A DNA stretch of 12,722 bases, from contig JBMYRH010000056.1 of NCBI GenBank assembly GCA_049602155.1, positions 1 to 12,722 of the forward strand. Reading direction: 5' to 3'. A program made the translations under genes and the position numbers. The notes under the pieces were generated by a model. It made no database searches. It saw only the letters and a program-made list of their open reading frames with translations, and had not been told where the DNA came from. The DNA is from JBMYRH01 sp049602155 (GTDB lineage Bacteria; Myxococcota_A; UBA9042; PHBI01; JBMYRH01). Of the stretch, positions 4,997-12,196 are shown piece by piece. How positions within the stretch are numbered: position 1 is the first letter of the stretch; each line of letters begins with the position of its first letter.

Positions 4997-7882
4997 TCAG
5001 CGGTTGGCGCAGAACCCAAACGTCGTGGTCGCGCCGACGTCTAGAGTGGCGTTGGACGCCACGCCTGTGAAGTAGACCTCGTCGCCCATCACCTGCGTGT
5101 TCGCCTCCCAGACGGTGTAGATCTCGCCGTCGACCGGCCAGAAGAAGCCCCAGGTCGTCGCCCCATCCCCCACATTGGTGACCGCGCCACTGGCACAGTA
5201 GCCCGCACCCCAATCACTGGTGATCTCGACTGAGAAGTCGACCCCCTCAGAGGTTGGCCCACCTGGGCCAGGATCGTCTCCGGGCTCCGTCATGTCGGTG
5301 ATGGTCACGTCGGCGCAGAACCCAAAGGAGGTCGACGCGCCCGGCTCAAGGGTGTGGTTCCAAGTCGACCCTTGGAAGACCACCATGCCATCGTCGCCTG
5401 ATGCGTAGGTCGCCTCCCAGACCTGAGTCAACACACCGCCCACCTCAAGGGTGACAGACCACGTGGTGGACGTCGGGCCCTCGTTGGTGACCGTGACGGA
5501 GTCGCAATAACCTGCCGCCCACTGCGAGTCGTGGTTGACCGAGACGGCCAACATCGGCTCTGGCTCGGGGCCAGCGTCTGGCTCAGGGCCAGCATCTGGC
5601 GCGCTGCTCACGTCACCTGTGCCGCCAGCGTCGGCCTCTAGCACAGGCGGCGCCTCGGGCTCCAAGACCACCACAGGCGGGTCCATCCGCGTGGTCGCGT
5701 GGACCGACGTGGCCACGGCCCGCAAGAGCCCTCGCATCCGTTGACCGTCCTCTGCGAACCCCTCGGATAAGGCGTCGAGCATGCAGCTCATCGACGCGCT
5801 GACCTCCATGCCGTAAGCGTAACGCAGCCACTGTTGCGTAAAGCAGCGCTCCACATCAGGGCTCTCAGCGAGGAGCTCGGCCAGCTCATCGGTCCCCACA
5901 AAGCTCTCATTGGTGTACGCCGTGCCGACGATCTCGCCGCTGACGTCGATAGGCAGGCCGTTCTCGTCAGCCCGGTAGCGCCCTACCCCATCGAAGTGCT
6001 CGAACGCGAAGCCGATGGGATCGATCAAGCGATGGCACCCCGCGCACTCCTCGAGTTCGGCGTGGGCGGTGAAGCGCTCCCGGGTCGTCGCGTCGGGGTC
6101 CATCGCGGGGGGCTCAGCTACGATGCCCGGGGGCGGCAGCGGCAGGTGCTGACAGAAGAGCTGCTCGCGGACGAACTTGCCGCGGTGAATCGGTGACGAG
6201 CCGTTAGAGAAGGCGTGAGTGCTCAGGAGCCCACCGTCGGTCAAGAGCCCCCCATAGGGCGTCTCTGACGTGTCGACCGGGCCAAAGCCCCAGTCGTCTA
6301 GCGGCCCTTCAGGTGCGGGCAGCCCATAGAACGCCGCCAAGGGATCATCGATCCGAACCTCTTGCCCCGTGAAGAGCTCAGCGAGCGTCCCTGCCTCTTC
6401 GCTGATGACGTCGTGGACCCGCGCGACCGCCTGGTGCCCCATCGACGCTCGCTCGACCCCGGTGAACTCTGGGTAAGTGAGCTGGTCTTTAGGCACCGAG
6501 GGCAGCCGCTCGATGTCGAGCCACTGGCGGGTAAAGCGCTCGATGCTGAAAGCACTCCGGGGGTCGGCCAAGAGACGGTCAACCTCGCCGGCGAGCACCT
6601 CGGGGGTGGTCAAGGTGCCGTCATCAGCCCGGGCGAAGAGCTCGGCGTCCGGCATCGTCCCCCACAGGAAGTACGAAATGAAGCTCGCCACCTCATGCGG
6701 GGTCAGCGTGTAGGACCCATCGGCTTGCGCCACGCCCAGTTCATGCCGGTACAGGAAGCTCGGGGACTGCAGCAGCGCCGTGAGGACGAGCTCCACGGCG
6801 CCCTCAAAGCCATCCTCGCCATCGGTCAGGTCAAAGAGCGCCGTGTATCGGGTCACCTCAAGGTCGGTCAGGGGTCGCCTAAAGACCCGCGCGCCGACGC
6901 CCGTGATGAACGCGTCGCGGCAGGCCTCGTCACCTTGACTAGGCGCGCACGTCAAGAAGGCTTGGGGCGCAGTCAGCGCCTGCGCCGCGATGGCCTCGGC
7001 CGCGTCGCGGATCTGCTCCGCCAACAGAGGCGGCACAACGAGGACCTCGGCCTGGTTATCGAAGCCGTTGAGCACGTTCTCTGGCGTGAAGCCCTCGCCC
7101 CAGCTCGATGGGAACCCAAAGAGCGCCTCGATGGTCCGGTCGTACTCCGCCCGATTCATGAGCCGCAGCATCGGTGGCCCAGGGCTGATGCTCCCGCAGA
7201 CCTCCTGCGACTCCTCGGCCTCAAGGCATGGGTCCTCATCGGAGTTCACGCGCTTGACCCAAGACTCAAGCGCCGCGTACTGCGGACTCCCGACCGAGAC
7301 CATCTCCCCACCAGCGTGCCCCTGAGGGTGCTGATTAGAGGGCTTCAGCAGCAAGACCGGCACGCCTTGCAGCGTCTTGAGCGCGATGCTCTCCGCCTCG
7401 GCCATGTTGGCCGCGAGCGCCTCGGGTGTATCCGAGATATCAAAGACCAGGTCGCTCGCCTGAGCCAAGCCGCTCGGGTTGTGGCAGCCCACGCAAGTGA
7501 TCGAGAAGATGGGGGCCCAAAGCTCGGTCTCGAAGAACACGTCATTGGGCAAGCAATCACTGGGTTCTGAGGGGCCAGGCGGCGTCACACCGCCATCGCT
7601 CAAGGTCACATCCGCACCGTCACTCTCAGCGTCGCTCGCCGTCTCCGCCGCGTCCGCCCCGCTGGGCTCGGTCGACGTGTCTTGAGCGACGACCTCTTGG
7701 GCGTCACTTGGCGGCACAGTGGTGTCATTTTCGCCTTGAGCCGCATCCGCCACGGGGTCAGAGGTCACCTGGGCCTCACCGACTGATGCGTCGCCATCCG
7801 GTGAGGCCCCAGGGTCAACGTCCTCTGGTCCACAGGCCGAGAGCACCAAGACCAGGGTCATCCCCAGGAGGTGCCGCATCAT
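4997..7882 (-). CDS. DUF1592-type c-haem lipoprotein with two C-terminal CBM2 modules
   Basis: A 961-residue envelope lipoprotein: lipobox LSAC with Cys17, then a long Asp/Ala/Ser/Pro linker to about residue 105. Haem c site one is C130-VGC-H134 in a cytochrome-like domain. The usual series follows: DUF1587 (about 238-300, LMNRAEYDRTIEALFG), DUF1595 (315-375, VFRRPLTDLE), DUF1592 (378-508, SPSFLYRHELG), DUF1588 (535-637, SPIHRGKFVREQLFC, haem site two C613-AGC-H617, then DPIGFAFEHFDGVGR) and DUF1585 (655-728). After a Pro/Glu/Asp linker (735-776) come two repeats (about 777-858 and 880-959), each with W-x-x-GYC, N-x-G, conserved Trp, x-TL-x-x-G and FGFCA, as in family 2 carbohydrate-binding modules; each Cys pair could form the CBM2 disulfide. 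ATG 7882 is chosen because GGAGG lies upstream and the signal peptide starts there; the 60 residues of open frame before it are unlikely. It overlaps the DUF1552 gene by 4 bases. The enzymatic role is unknown. Confidence 0.92.
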   Translation of the reverse strand: MMRHLLGMTLVLVLSACGPEDVDPGASPDGDASVGEAQVTSDPVADAAQGENDTTVPPSDAQEVVAQDTSTEPSGADAAETASDAESDGADVTLSDGGVTPPGPSEPSDCLPNDVFFETELWAPIFSITCVGCHNPSGLAQASDLVFDISDTPEALAANMAEAESIALKTLQGVPVLLLKPSNQHPQGHAGGEMVSVGSPQYAALESWVKRVNSDEDPCLEAEESQEVCGSISPGPPMLRLMNRAEYDRTIEALFGFPSSWGEGFTPENVLNGFDNQAEVLVVPPLLAEQIRDAAEAIAAQALTAPQAFLTCAPSQGDEACRDAFITGVGARVFRRPLTDLEVTRYTALFDLTDGEDGFEGAVELVLTALLQSPSFLYRHELGVAQADGSYTLTPHEVASFISYFLWGTMPDAELFARADDGTLTTPEVLAGEVDRLLADPRSAFSIERFTRQWLDIERLPSVPKDQLTYPEFTGVERASMGHQAVARVHDVISEEAGTLAELFTGQEVRIDDPLAAFYGLPAPEGPLDDWGFGPVDTSETPYGGLLTDGGLLSTHAFSNGSSPIHRGKFVREQLFCQHLPLPPPGIVAEPPAMDPDATTRERFTAHAELEECAGCHRLIDPIGFAFEHFDGVGRYRADENGLPIDVSGEIVGTAYTNESFVGTDELAELLAESPDVERCFTQQWLRYAYGMEVSASMSCMLDALSEGFAEDGQRMRGLLRAVATSVHATTRMDPPVVVLEPEAPPVLEADAGGTGDVSSAPDAGPEPDAGPEPEPMLAVSVNHDSQWAAGYCDSVTVTNEGPTSTTWSVTLEVGGVLTQVWEATYASGDDGMVVFQGSTWNHTLEPGASTSFGFCADVTITDMTEPGDDPGPGGPTSEGVDFSVEITSDWGAGYCASGAVTNVGDGATTWGFFWPVDGEIYTVWEANTQVMGDEVYFTGVASNATLDVGATTTFGFCANR

Positions 7883-9165
7883 ACGAGCCCCTCCAAGCCG
7901 CCCGTCCCATAGGTCGGGTTGCCAAACGTCGGGGTGTTGATGCCCAACATCTGACAGATAGAGACCAAGAGCTTCTGGTGCGGTGCGCCGCCATAGTCGA
8001 GGTACTGCCCGCCCTGTAAGACGCCAGTGGCGCCCGCGAGGACAAAGGGCACCGACTTGCACTCATGCAAGCGGCCATCGCCGAGCTCTTGCGCCCAGAC
8101 GACCAGCGTGTTGTCCAGGAGCGTCCCGCCGAACTCCATGTCCTCTGTGGCCTGGAGCCTGTCGAGCAGCCAGGCGAACTCACCAGCAAACCAGCGCTCA
8201 GCGGCGACGAAGTGAGCCATGCCCGCGGCGTTGTTATCATCGGTGTGGGACAAGCTATGGTGCCCTTCGCTGATGCCAAGCCAGCTGAAGACGGGCGGGC
8301 CGACCGTATGAGAGAGCTGGAGGCTCGCGACCCGGGTCATCCCGCACGCGAGCGAGGTGGTCAGCAGCTCGATCTGCGCGCGGCTCACCTGCGGGAAGCT
8401 GTCGTTGTCGTAGACCGAGAGCGCATTAGGCGCGTCGATGTCGCTGCACATCCCCTTCACGCTCAGGCTGCTCTCGAGCTGGTGGATGGCGTCGAGGTGC
8501 TGGTCGAGCTTGAGCTGCTCTGCGGCCCCAACCCCACCTCGGAGGATGTTGAGCTCTTCACTGACGAGATCTAGGACGCGCTTGCGGCGTATCTCGGTCG
8601 GGGTCGGCCCAGCGCTCGGCTCGGCGACCACCTTGTCCATCAGCCGGCTGTAGACCTGCGCCGGGTTGTCCTCGGGGGGCACGTACGCCCCCGGCCCGGC
8701 GTAGCACATGCGCGTCTGAACGTTGCCGCCCCAAGCGCTGGTCTGGACCCCGAGCTCGAGGGACGGGAAGGGCATCTGAGAGCCAATCTGCTTGGCGACG
8801 AACTGATCGACACTCGCCCCTGCACCGACGTCACTCGCGCTCCCCCCGCCGGTCAGCATGTGGGACATGCCCCCCTCGTGGTTTGAGGTCCCGTAGAAGT
8901 CGATCCCGTCGAGGATAGCGAGCCCCGACGCGTGGGCGGTGAGCGGCTCGAGGATAGAGCCCTGCGGGATGGTGAAGTTGGTCCCCGAGCCTTGAGGCCG
9001 CCAGTGGTTGTGGACGGTCCCGTTCGGCGTGAAGAAGATGACCAAGCGCTTGGCCGTCCCTGTCTCGGACGCTCGGGCCACACCGCTCAAGCCACGCAGC
9101 CAGGAGCCGCAGAGGACGCTCGCCCCAAGACCGAGGCCAAACTGCCGACGTGAGATGCCGCTCAT
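7879..9165 (-). CDS. DUF1552 family protein with Tat signal
   Basis: A 428-residue exported protein of family DUF1552. The N-terminus carries a twin-arginine motif, SRRQFGLG (residues 5-12, Arg6-Arg7), a hydrophobic core and a likely cleavage after Ala32 (ARA-SE), so it is probably folded in the cytoplasm, perhaps with a cofactor, before export. Family features are the strand FFTPNGTVHNHW (44-55), the DGIDFYGTSNHEGGMSHMLTGG region, and the C-terminal VWAQELGDG with LHECKSVPFVLAG. Some of these conserved His/Asp residues could bind metal; no reaction is established. GAGGTG lies 5-6 bases before the ATG. In Myxococcota and Planctomycetes such genes sit next to DUF1592-type genes, as here (ATGA overlap), which suggests that the two products work as a pair in the envelope. 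Confidence 0.92.
   Translation of the reverse strand: MSGISRRQFGLGLGASVLCGSWLRGLSGVARASETGTAKRLVIFFTPNGTVHNHWRPQGSGTNFTIPQGSILEPLTAHASGLAILDGIDFYGTSNHEGGMSHMLTGGGSASDVGAGASVDQFVAKQIGSQMPFPSLELGVQTSAWGGNVQTRMCYAGPGAYVPPEDNPAQVYSRLMDKVVAEPSAGPTPTEIRRKRVLDLVSEELNILRGGVGAAEQLKLDQHLDAIHQLESSLSVKGMCSDIDAPNALSVYDNDSFPQVSRAQIELLTTSLACGMTRVASLQLSHTVGPPVFSWLGISEGHHSLSHTDDNNAAGMAHFVAAERWFAGEFAWLLDRLQATEDMEFGGTLLDNTLVVWAQELGDGRLHECKSVPFVLAGATGVLQGGQYLDYGGAPHQKLLVSICQMLGINTPTFGNPTYGTGGLEGLV
7888..7894 (-). promoter_or_regulatory. Ribosome binding site inside the DUF1552 gene end
   Basis: Read on the minus strand, GGAGGGG lies 5 to 7 bases before ATG 7882 and within the last codons of the DUF1552 gene. 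It fixes the start of the haem lipoprotein at the ATGATG pair (7882 or 7879) and makes translational coupling likely. Confidence 0.7.
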
Positions 9166-9560
9166 GAGCGCACCTCATCGACCGCCAAAGCCCGTGTGTC
9201 ATCAAGCCGTCGCTTGAGCACCTCGCCGAAGCGATTGCCGCGATACCACATAGAAAGTCCCCAGGCCCAAGTGGACGAGGCCTTGAGCATGCCCGTGAAA
9301 TGAGGTGACTGCAACGCCGAGGCCTGGCGACTGAGTCCCTCCGACTCGAGCCCTCAGCGTATCTACCGTCACCTCACCACACCGCAGACCAGGCCTCCTC
9401 CCAGCCCCTCAGCGGAGGTCAACCTCGCCCGTGGTAAAGCCGCTTTGGGCCGCGATGACTCAATCACACGCGCCGTGCCAGACCCGGCCACTGGAATCAT
9501 CCCTGGTCAAGGGCCCTAAGATCAGCTCTTATCCGCGCGCTAAACACCTCGGAGAACACG
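9166..9560. promoter_or_regulatory. Divergent intergenic region with inverted repeat
   Basis: This 395-base gap lies between the start of the minus-strand DUF1552 operon and the plus-strand lipoprotein gene, so it must hold both promoters unless upstream genes read through. I see no protein gene and no clear -35/-10 pair. One perfect 9-base inverted repeat, TGAGGTGAC (9301-9309) and GTCACCTCA (9368-9376), has half-sites 58 bases apart, which would suit a looped or two-site regulator, but it may be chance. A GGAG 7 bases before 9561 is the lipoprotein's ribosome binding site. Confidence 0.5.
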
Positions 9561-11447
9561 ATGCGGCCTCGGCACCACTCTCACGGCCTCCCCTCAACCC
9601 TGCTCGCCCTCGCCCTGCTGACCGCCTGCGCCGGCGACGCCACGACCGAGGGCGACACCTCGGCCCCCCCCACCCAAGCGGACACCCAAGCGGACACTGA
9701 GGCCCAGGCAGACACTGAATCTCCCGGGCAGACCGACGCATCGACGGGCGAGGTCGCCGAGCCGCTGTGCGACGAGGGTGAGGCGCTGTGCTCAGAGGAC
9801 GCCAGGACGCTGAGCCGCTGCGTCGCGGGCGCCTGGGAGACGACGACCTGCCCCGACGACCAGGGGCGCCTGTGTGAAGACGGCGCGTGCGTGGAGCCCT
9901 GGCGCTGGGGTGCGCCCAGCTGGTCGACCTGCGACGACGAGCCGCTGGCGACCGCCGAGTCGTTGAGCGACAAAGCCGCGCACTTTGACGCCATCGCCAC
10001 GCGGCTGCACATCCACCCTGAGATGCCGTGGATCATGACGGTCAGGTTGAAGACCGAGGAGGTCCCCTGCGAAGGCGACGCCACCCCACCCTGCACGGCG
10101 CCAGTCGCCACAGAGGGCGAGGCGACCTGGGAGGACGTCGCGCAGTGGCACACCAACGAGAACGACGGCCTGTGGAGCGGGCTCTACCTGACCAGTCAGG
10201 CCTTCCGCTACGCCGTCACGGGCTCTGAAGAGGCCCTTGAGACCGTCCGGACGCTCCTCGCCGGCGAGGTCGAGCGCATGGCCATCACAGGCGTCAGCGG
10301 CCTCTTCACCCGCCAGCTCATCCCCCCGGGCGTCGACGGCATCAGCTGCCCGACCTCCCTCGAAGACTATGTGCCCGACGGCAACAAAGACGACAACCAG
10401 TGGGTGATGGTCAGCGAGGCTGGCTGCGTCCAGGTCACCGACAAAGAGACCCTCGCCTGGGTCGACACCGACCACTGCGGGCTGGAGGCCTTCGCGGGCT
10501 ACTGCTGGCTCGATAACGTCAGCCAAGACGAGTACGCCGGGCACATGCTGGCGCTCGCGGCCATCGCGCGCGTGGTCGACGTCCCCGACGTCCGGGACAC
10601 CGCCATCGCCCTCATCGAGCAAGTGGCCGACCACCTCGTCGCCAACGACATGGCGTTTATCGACTGGGACGGGCGCGTCACCGAGCACGGCAAGCTCTGG
10701 GTGACCTCCTTCTCGGGCACCCCGGGCTTCCTCGCGTCTCAGTCCCTGGCCTTCCTCAAGATGGCCGTCGAGCTGACAGGCCGCGAAGACCTGAAGACCT
10801 TCTACGAGGGCTGCCTGCTCCAAGAGGGAGACAAGGCCCAGGGCAAGTGCCTGGGCCACGGCTTAGAGACGGGCGAGCCCTACCTCGACTACCTCACCAA
10901 CGTCCTCGCTTACATGGGGGACGAGGGGTGCAAGAGCAACTACAACGGCTTCTCCATGGCGATGACCTACTTCTTCGAGCTCCTCTGGTTCGAGCACGAC
11001 CCTGTCCGCCAAGCGCACGTCCAGCAGGTCTTTGACGAGGGCCTCTTCCGCGCCGACAGCCCTAGGGCGCTTATCGGCCAAGAGAACGCCTGGTTTAACG
11101 TGATGTGGGCGGCCACCAAGCGCCTAGGGCCCGACAGCGACGGCCCGGCCTACGACGCCGTGCACGACGCGGTGTGCAGCCTGCGCCAGTTCCCCGCGTC
11201 CAAGGTGCGCGTCACCAAGGATCCAGGCGCCACCTACCCCCACTACTGTGATGGGCGCCTGGGCAACAGCCAGTCTGAGCACCCCATCCCCGTGGCCGAG
11301 CGCTGCCTCAGCCGCTTCGCATGGTGGGCGAGCCCCTATGACCGTGGCGGCTGCCAAGCTGACCCGAGCGAGATCACTCACCCCGGGGACTACCTGATCT
11401 CCTACTGGATGGCGCGCTACTTCGGTATGGTCCCCGAGGACCTCTAG
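9561..11447 (+). CDS. Lipoprotein with Cys-rich module and predicted helical-toroid domain
   Basis: A 628-residue lipoprotein of no family I can name. The lipobox LTAC places Cys23 at the mature end. A low-complexity spacer (24-66) contains Ala-Asp-Thr repeats, encoded by imperfect DNA repeats at about 9677-9720. A Cys-rich module (67-112, six Cys spaced like C-x6-C-x9-C-x9-C-x7-C-x4-C) is of a type common in Myxococcota lipoproteins. The large remainder (about 120-628) alternates amphipathic helices with Trp/Tyr/Asp-rich loops: HTNENDGLWSGLYLTSQAFRYAVTG (197-221), the DEYAGHMLALAAIARVVDV segment (323-341), the PGFLASQSLAFLKMAVELTG segment (388-407) and the SNYNGFSMAMTYFFELLW segment (459-476). 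The repeated helix pairs suggest an (alpha/alpha)6 toroid as in several polysaccharide-acting enzymes; this is inference. Further Cys residues fit an oxidising, extracytoplasmic location. GGAG lies 7 bases before the ATG. Confidence 0.85.
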   Translation: MRPRHHSHGLPSTLLALALLTACAGDATTEGDTSAPPTQADTQADTEAQADTESPGQTDASTGEVAEPLCDEGEALCSEDARTLSRCVAGAWETTTCPDDQGRLCEDGACVEPWRWGAPSWSTCDDEPLATAESLSDKAAHFDAIATRLHIHPEMPWIMTVRLKTEEVPCEGDATPPCTAPVATEGEATWEDVAQWHTNENDGLWSGLYLTSQAFRYAVTGSEEALETVRTLLAGEVERMAITGVSGLFTRQLIPPGVDGISCPTSLEDYVPDGNKDDNQWVMVSEAGCVQVTDKETLAWVDTDHCGLEAFAGYCWLDNVSQDEYAGHMLALAAIARVVDVPDVRDTAIALIEQVADHLVANDMAFIDWDGRVTEHGKLWVTSFSGTPGFLASQSLAFLKMAVELTGREDLKTFYEGCLLQEGDKAQGKCLGHGLETGEPYLDYLTNVLAYMGDEGCKSNYNGFSMAMTYFFELLWFEHDPVRQAHVQQVFDEGLFRADSPRALIGQENAWFNVMWAATKRLGPDSDGPAYDAVHDAVCSLRQFPASKVRVTKDPGATYPHYCDGRLGNSQSEHPIPVAERCLSRFAWWASPYDRGGCQADPSEITHPGDYLISYWMARYFGMVPEDL

Positions 11448-11450
11448 CTC

Positions 11451-11486
11451 ACACCTCCCGGGCTCACGAGCCTCCTACGTAGGTGT
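11451..11486 (+). terminator. Possible terminator after the helical lipoprotein gene
   Basis: ACACCT (11451-11456) can pair with AGGTGT (11481-11486), enclosing an inner hairpin GGCT/AGCC (11461-11472). It begins three bases past the stop codon. There is no T tract, so this is a weak call. Confidence 0.3.
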
Positions 11487-11553
11487 TCAGCCGGACGCCG
11501 AGAGCGCGCCATGCTCCGTCGATGATGCGCGCACCGGGCATAGCCCCGGCGGG

Positions 11554-12099
11554 TTATGCGAAAAAAGCGCGGCCCATGCGGCGACGCGAGGCTGTGAGCG
11601 CAGCCATTGCCAGCGCCAAGAGCCACCCGGTCGTCGGCCCAGAGCCGCCCTGACAGCCGCCGCTCTCCCCTCCCTCGATCGCCACGCAGGCTCCGGTGAA
11701 GCTGAGGGACACGCTGTGGCTGGCCCCGTCGGCCTCGACCGACCAGCTCATGCTGACGTCGGTGTCGCCGTCATAGCCGAGGGTCGGCGTGAACGCCTGC
11801 TGCCAAGTGTGCGCCTCGCCCGAGGCGATCGTGACGTCGGCGGCCGCGCCCCCGAGGTCCTCCACCCCGCTGACCACGACCTCAAAGGCGCAGTCGTTGG
11901 TCAGGGTGAGCACCGCATCGTTGCCGTAGCAGACGTCCAGGGGACCGTCATCGAGCGTGAGGCACCCGAGCGTGTCGTCGACCGTCGCCGTCACCGACGA
12001 GGTGCTGCACTCACACGCCGGTGACTCGGCGTACGCGGTGAGGGGGGCCAGGGTGAAGGCGGCGGCCACACACAGGAAGACGCATCGGGCGTGAAACAT
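11554..12099 (-). CDS. Secreted protein with MYXO-CTERM-like C-terminal anchor
   Basis: A 181-residue protein with a Sec signal ending near AYA (cleavage before ESPAC). The mature part is Thr/Val/Asp-rich with predicted beta strands and several Cys residues (ECECS-like N-terminus, CLTLDDG, VCYGND, NDCAF, GACV), suggesting a disulfide-stabilised beta-sandwich. The C-terminus has a Gly/Ser/Cys stretch (GGCQGGSG), a hydrophobic segment WLLALAMAALTA and a basic end SRRR. That tripartite order (Cys/Gly motif, membrane span, Arg cluster) resembles the MYXO-CTERM sorting signal, although the Arg cluster is followed by MGRAFFA. I chose ATG 12099 because GGAG lies 6 bases upstream; an ATG at 12111 in the same frame has no such site. 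Function unknown; probably envelope-anchored, with the mature domain facing outward. Confidence 0.8.
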   Translation of the reverse strand: MFHARCVFLCVAAAFTLAPLTAYAESPACECSTSSVTATVDDTLGCLTLDDGPLDVCYGNDAVLTLTNDCAFEVVVSGVEDLGGAAADVTIASGEAHTWQQAFTPTLGYDGDTDVSMSWSVEADGASHSVSLSFTGACVAIEGGESGGCQGGSGPTTGWLLALAMAALTASRRRMGRAFFA

Positions 12100-12196
12100 T
12101 TGGGGCTCCATCAGGTAGGGCGTTGTCGGCTCTAGGGCCGCATCTGGATCGAGGTGCCCACGATATCAGACACGGGGTAGATGGCCAGCCCCCCAC
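12100..12196. other. Short gap between secreted-protein gene and repeat array
   Basis: Holds the ribosome binding site of the minus-strand secreted-protein gene and presumably its promoter, which I cannot pinpoint. Nothing else is visible. Confidence 0.4.

Noticed and set aside
6362..7570. 402-codon plus-strand open frame antisense to the haem lipoprotein gene
   Set aside because: Arg/Leu/His-rich product typical of a shadow frame in high-GC DNA; the opposite strand encodes clear conserved domains.
7883..8062. 60-residue upstream extension of the haem lipoprotein frame
   Set aside because: It runs inside the DUF1552 gene; the signal peptide and lipobox begin at 7882, with GGAGG just upstream.
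9792..10859. 355-codon minus-strand open frame antisense to the helical lipoprotein
   Set aside because: Val/Asp/Gly-rich shadow without recognisable domain or ribosome binding site; the plus-strand frame has signal peptide, lipobox and structured composition.
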